64,000 nucleotides of DNA, taken from the NCBI GenBank assembly GCA_016618085.1, contig JABLTG010000067.1, forward strand, positions 1 to 64,000, written 5' to 3'. A model generated the notes under the pieces. That model had not been told where the DNA came from, did no database searches, and worked only from the letters and a program-made list of their open reading frames with translations. How positions within the stretch are numbered: position 1 is the first letter of the stretch; every line of letters begins with the position of its first letter. The DNA is from Neovahlkampfia damariscottae (Eukaryota > Heterolobosea > Selenaionea > Neovahlkampfiida > Neovahlkampfiidae). Of this stretch, positions 58,429 through 64,000 are shown piece after piece. The position numbers and the translations under genes were made by a program.

Positions 58429-59115
58429 ATGCTTGTGGAATGTCATCAAAAAAAAGTTGAATTACCAACTGATATAATAGATTCTAAATATGATGAAGAA
58501 ACAAAAATTATCACTTTTTTGACTTCAAAAAATCAACTATTTTTGTTTGATCTGCAAAATAAAAAAGAAACAAAATTGGATAACATTTTGAGATTTTTGA
58601 TTTTAAGCTCAAATAATATTAAATTATTATTAATTTTTATGGAAAATGAAGATAAAATTATTTTAAAAATATTTGAATTCACTTCATTATTGACTGAAGA
58701 ATATTTTGAATTTAAAATTTTGGAAGTACAAATACAAAAAGATGAAGATTTGAATGAAGAAAAAGTTTTTTCAAATAATTGTTTAATATCAACAAATAAA
58801 TATGGTGGTGAAGAATTTTGTGTTTATAATTCAAATCTTCATTTGTTATTTGTTTTTAAAATTTGTTTGAAGAATTCAAAAGAAATTATAATTGAAAATG
58901 TTTTGAATTTTCATACATTTTCAAGAGTATTTTCAATGTTAATGACTGATACTTTAATTTTATTGGGAAGTACTTCTTCAGTTCATATTTATAATTGGAA
59001 ATTATTCTTAAAAAAAAAATCAAATGAACTGAATTTAAAACAAGGAAGATGTGTTTATTTACCAAAAAAAGTTGAAAAAGAACAAATTATAGGTATTCTT
59101 TTTTCTAAAAATTGA
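58429..59115 (+). CDS. Unknown protein, 5' part (beta-propeller-like)
   Basis: Open frame beginning MLVECHQKKVELPTDIIDSK. Short beta-strand units such as TFLTSKNQLFLFDLQNKKE and LILLGSTSSVHIYNWKLF recall propeller blades, but no WD or kelch signature is clear. Near the end a typical donor follows QIIG at about 59094, and an acceptor (AATAG) lies at about 59130. The frames after that acceptor soon stop and do not enter the next ORF. This part alone would be 228 residues. Confidence 0.5.
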   Translation: MLVECHQKKVELPTDIIDSKYDEETKIITFLTSKNQLFLFDLQNKKETKLDNILRFLILSSNNIKLLLIFMENEDKIILKIFEFTSLLTEEYFEFKILEVQIQKDEDLNEEKVFSNNCLISTNKYGGEEFCVYNSNLHLLFVFKICLKNSKEIIIENVLNFHTFSRVFSMLMTDTLILLGSTSSVHIYNWKLFLKKKSNELNLKQGRCVYLPKKVEKEQIIGILFSKN

Positions 59116-59165
59116 CATTTTTTAATAGGTATTTTTCATTTTAATTTTTTACTTTTTTTCTTGAT

Positions 59166-59549
59166 ATGAAACCATTATCGAATTCAAAAATTATTTTGAT
59201 GAATAATTTTGGAAAATTATATGCATTGAATTGTTTAATACCATTTGATGAAGATTTCTTTGTTTCTTTTAATTTAGATTTTGATGTGGCTTTTTTTGAT
59301 ATTTACACACCATTTTTTGATCAACAGAATTCGTCCTCTATTTCAATTTTAAACACCAAAAATCAAATAATCATATTAGATTCATTGTTAAATTTATTTC
59401 AAAAAGATCAATTTGATTCAAATTTTCAAGAAATCTTCTTATTCAATGAAAAATTAGAAAAAATTTTTGTCATTGGAAAAGATTGTTTATTATTAAATTC
59501 AAAAGTGGAAAATAGTTTAATTCAATTCAAGAAAAAAGAAATAAAATAA
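59166..59549 (+). CDS. Unknown protein, probable 3' part of the gene at 58429
   Basis: The 127-residue ORF (MKPLSNSKIILMNNFGKLYA...) continues in the same style of short hydrophobic strands (SISILNTKNQIIILDSLLNL; EKIFVIGKDCLLLNSKV). It has no CCAAT element ahead of it, unlike the window's other starts, which argues that it belongs to the upstream gene. I could not join the two by a GT-AG intron, so an error, an indel or an unusual splice remains possible. Confidence 0.45.
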   Translation: MKPLSNSKIILMNNFGKLYALNCLIPFDEDFFVSFNLDFDVAFFDIYTPFFDQQNSSSISILNTKNQIIILDSLLNLFQKDQFDSNFQEIFLFNEKLEKIFVIGKDCLLLNSKVENSLIQFKKKEIK

Positions 59550-59559
59550 AATACAACAT

Positions 59560-60577
59560 TTATTCTGGTATTGCAGTGTCTTTCAAATATTGTAACATTG
59601 CTTTATAATAATTGGCTTTTTTTCTTTCATTCCCAATCATATCACTAATTCTACGAACTTTAAAATCCATAATCTATTCAAAATGTTCAGAAAATCTTAT
59701 TTTGTAATTTTACTTGAGGTGCATCATCTATAGTCTTTGCCCAGTCTTGCCAATCTTTTAATTTGAAACTACTTGCTTTTCCACCTTTAAAACTTGTTCT
59801 TGTGACTGAATTCTTATTAAAATTTTGAGATCCAGTTCTACGGTCTCTTTCATGTTCAGCATGTGCTTTGAAGAACCAAAATTCAGCTTTTGCTTGAATT
59901 TTGGCTTCAGTTGATGTGTATTGTTTGACATATGATGATTTAATTGTATTTTCAGTTTGTCCCCTTCCTCCAAGTACTACTTCAGTCATGTAATGAGTTC
60001 CAAATTTCTTAATTGCATCAACATATTTTCTTTCATCATATTCTTCAGGTAAACTTTTTAACATTGCTTTGAAACTATTTGAAGGTTTAAGTTCACTTGG
60101 CGATAGAATTAAAAGAAATCTATAAGAACCAAAGTATTGTTCAGTTTTTCCATATTGATAAGATGAACCTCTTGTGACAGAACGGACTTGTTTAACTTCA
60201 GCACTAGCACTAAACCATGGTCCAATATCAACTCCAACTGATGTTCTCTCTTTTATATGGTCTTCAAATTTTTTTGAGTTTTCAACTAAAATTGTTTCTT
60301 CAATAGCTTCATTAATGAAAGTACAACGATGTTCATTGAAATATCCCCATGTTTTACCTGTAATATGATTTCTAATAGCTTTATTTCCTTTTGTTGTTGC
60401 GTATGGTGGTAATCTGAATTCACCTGTCACCATGTCAATTCCTTGATTTACAAGGTTGAGATTTGGTACACAAAAGTGCTTTCCACATCTTGTCAATAAC
60501 TTGGTTGAATTGAATTTGGCTAATGAAAGAGTAACTAATAACAAGCAGACAGTAATGACCTTCTTCATTTCTGCCAT
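59560..60577 (-). CDS. Secreted MACPF-domain protein
   Basis: Exons 60577-59714 and 59673-59560; intron 40 bp; 325 residues. The signal peptide is in MKKVITVCLLLVTLSLA. The MACPF core is intact, with the family signature KKFGTHYMTEVVLGGRGQTE and, upstream, SYQYGKTEQYFGSYRFLLIL. Paired Cys residues lie near the N-terminus (LTRCGKHFC; HRC). MACPF proteins form oligomeric rings on membranes or act in adhesion and development. A role in digestion of prey, defence or extracellular matrix is possible; no specific target can be read from the sequence. TGATTGGTTA at 60591-60600 lies 14 bp before the start. Confidence 0.88.
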
Positions 60578-60642
60578 CACTAAAATAATTTGATTGGTTA
60601 AACTGATTTTACTTTTACCAATCATTATCCAACAAAATTTAT

Positions 60643-61733
60643 TTAAATTTTTAAAATTTGTAAAGATTTATCAAAAGATGCTGAAACCCATTCAGGGTTC
60701 AGGTTTGACCAAGAAACTTGATTTACTTCACCTTGTGCTTTGTAAGATAAAGCAGGTGAATTTGTTGGTTTTGGCATATCTTTCAATTCCCAAATCAAAA
60801 CTTGTGAATCATCTCCAGCAGAACACAAATGACTCGATGAATGAGGAGCCCAACAAATTGAATTAACAGGAGCTGTATGACTGTCTAATTCAACAACTGG
60901 AACCGAAGGAACTCTAATGTCCAAAATGATGATTTTTGAACCGTCTTGATAAATTGTAGCAACGTAATTTGTATCTTGTTTATTCCAAGAAAGTCTTAAA
61001 AGTGGATCATAATTTTGACTTTCATAAACAATTGTTGAATGTTCTAAATTTCTTAAATCAAACATACGTAATGATCCGTCTGCTCCAACTGATGCAAATA
61101 TATCTTTTCCTTTGGTAAATGCAATATCAAACACTTCTTTATCGTGAGCTATTAATTGTGTTATAACTGCTTGTTTTTCAATGTCCCAAACTGTGCATGT
61201 TGTATCTATTGAAATATTTAGTGTTAAAAAAAATTTTTTTTTTTTTTTTAAGTTTACCTATACTTGATGTTCCTAAAATATTTGGACTGAATGTATTCCA
61301 ATCAAATGATGTGAGCGGTGCACAAAATTCGGAATTTTTTGACTTGTTTTTAAAAAAGTTAAGAAGTGAAAAGACCTACAGTATTTAAACATGATTTTAA
61401 ATCTGCTTTTTGATTATCTTTTAATTCCCAAATTCTGAGATAATCACCAGATGTAGCTAACAAATCATTGGACACTTTTGTATTGTCTAAAGTTGGATGA
61501 AATAATGTTTTTGAAGCAGGATATGGGTGCTCAATGGTGTGTGTATTTTCAAATTTACCTAATTTTTCATTGAGTTGAATAATTTGAATGTAATTTGTGT
61601 AATCTTCAATAAAACTACCACAACAAAGTCGAAATGGTTTGTCTTTTCTATTTGACCAACTTGTAGCATACATTGTAAATGGTGCTTCATAAGTATATAT
61701 TTCTTTTTTTTTATCAGTTAGTTTTTGAAACAT
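60643..61733 (-). CDS. DCAF7: DCAF7/WDR68-type WD40 scaffold
   Basis: Exons 61733-61380, 61342-61258, 61205-60643; introns 37 and 52 bp; 333 residues against about 342 in animals. Very high similarity to the family is visible: [137 protein letters not shown]. The protein is a single seven-bladed propeller. It scaffolds DYRK kinases and DDB1-CUL4 ligases in other eukaryotes and corresponds to TTG1 in plants. TGATTGGT lies 25-32 bp upstream. Confidence 0.96.
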
Positions 61734-61869
61734 TCAAAAGAAAAGAAAATGTTAAATTGATTGGTGGAAAATTTAACAAGTTTTTATTAGGTTTTTAAAT
61801 TTTTGTGGAAATAATTCAATAAAATATTTTGAGAATAGCGGTTGTAAAATTATTTTTTTTTGAAAATAT

Positions 61870-61893
61870 TGATTGGCCGAATTTTATCCAATA
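61870..61893. promoter_or_regulatory. TGATTGG and CCAATA elements before the Rab8-like gene
   Basis: TGATTGG at 61870-61876 and CCAATA at 61888-61893 flank a 11-bp spacer, 37-60 bp before the ATG at 61930. Confidence 0.5.
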
Positions 61894-61929
61894 ATATTCT
61901 ATTTCTGACGTCAACACCGTTTTCCTTCA

Positions 61930-62705
61930 ATGTCTTCAAGTAACCAGTAAGTTGAAAAAATAAAATTAAAAAACAAAAGAGCATTCGATGTACTCTTCAA
62001 AATTTTACTTATTGGTGATATGGCTGTTGGAAAGAGTTGTATCTTGATGAGATACGCTGTAAGTTTTTTAAAAAAAAAGTTTTAAATAAAAAAAAGGATG
62101 ATGTATTTAACTCAACTCATGTTTCAACAATTGGAGTTGATTTTAAAATTCGTACAATTAACTTTGACGGAAAAGTTGTTAAACTTCAAATTTGGGGTAA
62201 ACAAAAAAAAAGCAAAAAATTTATTTATTCATTTTAAAAGATACTGCTGGTCAAGAACGTTTTAGAACTATTACAACATCATATTATAAAGGAGCTCATG
62301 GAGTTATTATGGTTTATGATATAACTAAAAAAGAATCTTTTGATAATCTTCAAAGTTGGTTAAACGATATTCAACAATATGCTGAAGAAGATGTTGGTAT
62401 AATTTTGGTTGGAAATAAAGTCGATCTTGAAAATCAAAGACAAGTTCAAAAATCAGATGGAGAAGATTGGGCAAAAAAATTAGAAGTACCATTTTTAGAA
62501 ACAAGTGCAAAAGATGCTCAAAACGTCGACGATGCGTTCACAAAAATGGTTGAACGTTTATTTGAAAAAAAGTAACTTTTCTAAAATTATATTTAACTTT
62601 TTTATGTGAAGAGTTTCAACAACAATGGTTTCACAAAGTAATAATGATGATAAAATTGTTATGAGTCAACCAAAAGCAAAAAAGAAAGTTTGTCTTATTT
62701 TGTAA
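61930..62705 (+). CDS. Rab8-like small GTPase
   Basis: Exons 61930-61946 (17 bp), 61980-62058, 62097-62196, 62241-62571, 62612-62705; introns 33-44 bp; 206 residues. Rab motifs: [18 protein letters not shown] (P-loop), [19 protein letters not shown] (switch I), [19 protein letters not shown] (switch II), VGNKVDL and ETSAKDA. The C-terminus KKVCLIL is a CaaX-type CXXL box, like Rab8's CVLL, and would be geranylgeranylated. Rab8 proteins drive post-Golgi and ciliary membrane traffic. The first exon encodes only MSSSN plus two bases. Confidence 0.92.
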
Positions 62706-62819
62706 AATAAACCAACAAAAAAAAATAATTTAATTTTTTTTTTTCTTCTTCTTTTCTCTGAACTCGAAACCATAATATCATCTCATATTGTTAAACTTAT
62801 TAATTTGGAAAAAATCAAA

Positions 62820-62826
62820 TGATTGG
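62820..62826 (+). promoter_or_regulatory. TGATTGG element of the methionyl-tRNA synthetase gene
   Basis: It lies 25-31 bp before the ATG at 62851 and overlaps a short ATG reading frame (62819) that stops after three codons. Confidence 0.5.
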
Positions 62827-62850
62827 ATAGTTCTCTTTTTTTCTTACAAG

Positions 62851-64000
62851 ATGAAGAAGTTGACTAAAGGTCTGTTCACTACACCAATTTATTATGTGAA
62901 TGGAACGCCTCATATAGGACATTTACATACACAATTCTTAACCGAATCTGTTGCTCTTTGGTGGACAATGAAAAGAAATAAAAATGAAGAAAAAAAATTC
63001 TTTTTTTCCACAGGAACAGGTTTGAAAAATAGAAAATTAAAAATTTAAAAAGATGAACATGGATTAAAAATTGAAAAAGAAGCAAAAAAAAATAACAAAA
63101 ATCCACAAGAATTTTGTGATGAAATTTCTAAAAATTTCAAACACGTTTTTGACTTTTATAAAATAAAATATACAAACTTTATTAGAACTACAGATGAAGA
63201 ACATAAAATAACTATTGAAGAAATTTGGAGCTCTTTGAAAAAAGATATTTATTTTGGAAAATATGAAGGTTGGTATTGTATTTCTGATGAATCATTTGTT
63301 ACCAACGTTATAAAAACAGAAACTGGTGAAGTTCTATCATTGGAGTCTAATAAACCATGTGAATGGGTAGTAGAAGAGAATTTCAAATTTAATATCAAAA
63401 AATATAAAGAAAAAGTACATAATTGGTTGTTAGAAAATCCAGATGTTATTAAACCAAAATCAAAATATTTAGAAGCTTTGAAGATAATTGATGATGTATT
63501 TAAAGAAGATTTATCAATATCAAGGTCAATTGAACGAGTTGAATGGGGTATTAAAGTTCCTAATTTTGAGAATCAAGTTATCTATGTTTGGGTTGAAGCG
63601 TTATTCAATTATTTCACAACTGGAAGAAAATTGAAAATATGGCCACCAGAATATCAAGTATTAGGAAAAGATATTTTAAAGTTTCATGCACTTATTTGGC
63701 CTGCTTTGTTATTCTCAGTGAATTTAGAATTACCAAAAAATCTATTAATTCATTCTCATTGGACAGGTAAATTTTCATTGAATTTGAATTAAAAATTGAA
63801 AAGTTAATAATATAAAAATATCAAAATCATTAGGTAATTTTGTTGATCCAAAAGAAATTGGTGAAAAATATGGAATTGATTATGTAAAATATTTTTTACT
63901 TAGACAATCAAATTTAAGTCATGATTCTGATTTTAGTGAAAAAGATCTTCAAATACACGTGAATGAATTATCAAATAATCTTGGAAATCTTTTAAAAAGA
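62851..64000 (+). CDS. Methionyl-tRNA synthetase, organellar type (5' part)
   Basis: Exons 62851-63019, 63053-63766, 63804 onward; introns 33 and 37 bp; the gene runs off the window. Class I synthetase motifs: FTTPIYYVNGTPHIGHLHT (HIGH box), STGTDEHGLKIEKEA, KYEGWYCISDESFVT, PCEWVVEENF, VYVWVEALFNYFT, GKDILKFHALIWPALLFS, and KISKSLGNFVDPKEI, a variant of the KMSKS loop. The chain lacks the zinc-knuckle insert of cytosolic enzymes, which matches mitochondrial or bacterial MetRS. No obvious presequence precedes the HIGH box in this model. An upstream exon is possible, because CTTACAG-like text ends just before the ATG. It charges tRNA-Met. Confidence 0.92.

Noticed and set aside
62788-62850. 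N-terminal extension of methionyl-tRNA synthetase from 62788
   Set aside because: The extension has no ATG (it starts at TTG) and contains the promoter element.
1-64000. Transposons, endogenous virus-like elements, long terminal repeats
   Set aside because: No reverse transcriptase, integrase, transposase or capsid motifs, and no long direct or inverted repeats, were seen in any frame.

Overview
This is nuclear DNA of a unicellular eukaryote, probably a free-living amoeboid or flagellated protist. The sequence is very A+T-rich. Genes are densely packed on both strands, often with less than 100 bp between them and as little as 7 bp. I could place about 90 introns by reading frame. They are GT-AG, nearly all 26-52 bp long, and rich in T or A runs. 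Stops are mostly TAA and the code looks standard. Giant receptors with RCC1, EGF-like and Ig-like repeats and an RGS-tailed 7TM protein resemble what is known from heteroloboseans and some amoebozoans, but the species cannot be fixed from the sequence. There are no prokaryotic operons, no CRISPR array, and I saw no transposon or virus-derived element. Exon models below were built by hand. Most give a total coding length divisible by three and a protein of the family's expected size.

Layout. 1-710: tail of a class III nucleotide cyclase. 718-9641: a 2,915-residue RCC1/EGF/7TM/RGS receptor. 9892-12380: a kelch/F-box/WD40 fusion. 12765-27886: a 16-exon gene for a 4,875-residue RCC1/EGF/LRR/Ig-like/Cys-rich/multi-TM surface protein. 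27987-29298: a small intracellular RCC1 protein. 29411-30886: a secreted subtilase. 31154-34000: three genes, two of unknown function and one PH-domain protein. 34017-36857: a membrane-anchored LRR-RhoGEF-PH protein. 36884-51318: mostly minus-strand genes, in order PanB-PanE fusion, RRP12, protein prenyltransferase alpha, EF-hand protein, an unknown 468-residue protein, hydroxyacid-oxoacid transhydrogenase, an importin alpha without a recognisable IBB domain, and a Dsc3-like ubiquitin-like membrane protein. 51397-57300: CCT4, an AKT-like AGC kinase, two small membrane proteins and a G-protein alpha subunit. 57364-64000: a catalytically dead RNase T2-like membrane protein, a split unknown gene, a secreted MACPF protein, DCAF7/WDR68, a Rab8-like GTPase and the start of an organellar-type methionyl-tRNA synthetase.

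How the genes fit together. Signalling genes are prominent: cyclase, 7TM-RGS receptor, G alpha, RhoGEF, AGC kinase, Rab8, and a farnesyl/geranylgeranyl transferase subunit of the kind that lipidates small GTPases. They are neighbours but not an operon, and a shared pathway is only an inference.

Two window-wide signals stand out. First, a CCAAT-type element (TGATTGG or its complement CCAATCA, with variants) lies within about 70 bp upstream of essentially every start codon and is shared by divergent gene pairs. Second, the Ig-like repeats of the giant surface protein sit on exons that all begin and end in phase 1, a signature of module duplication. The most unusual single genes are the dead RNase T2-like protein, the kelch/F-box/WD40 fusion with a 17-bp microexon, and the RCC1-decorated receptor with a built-in RGS domain.
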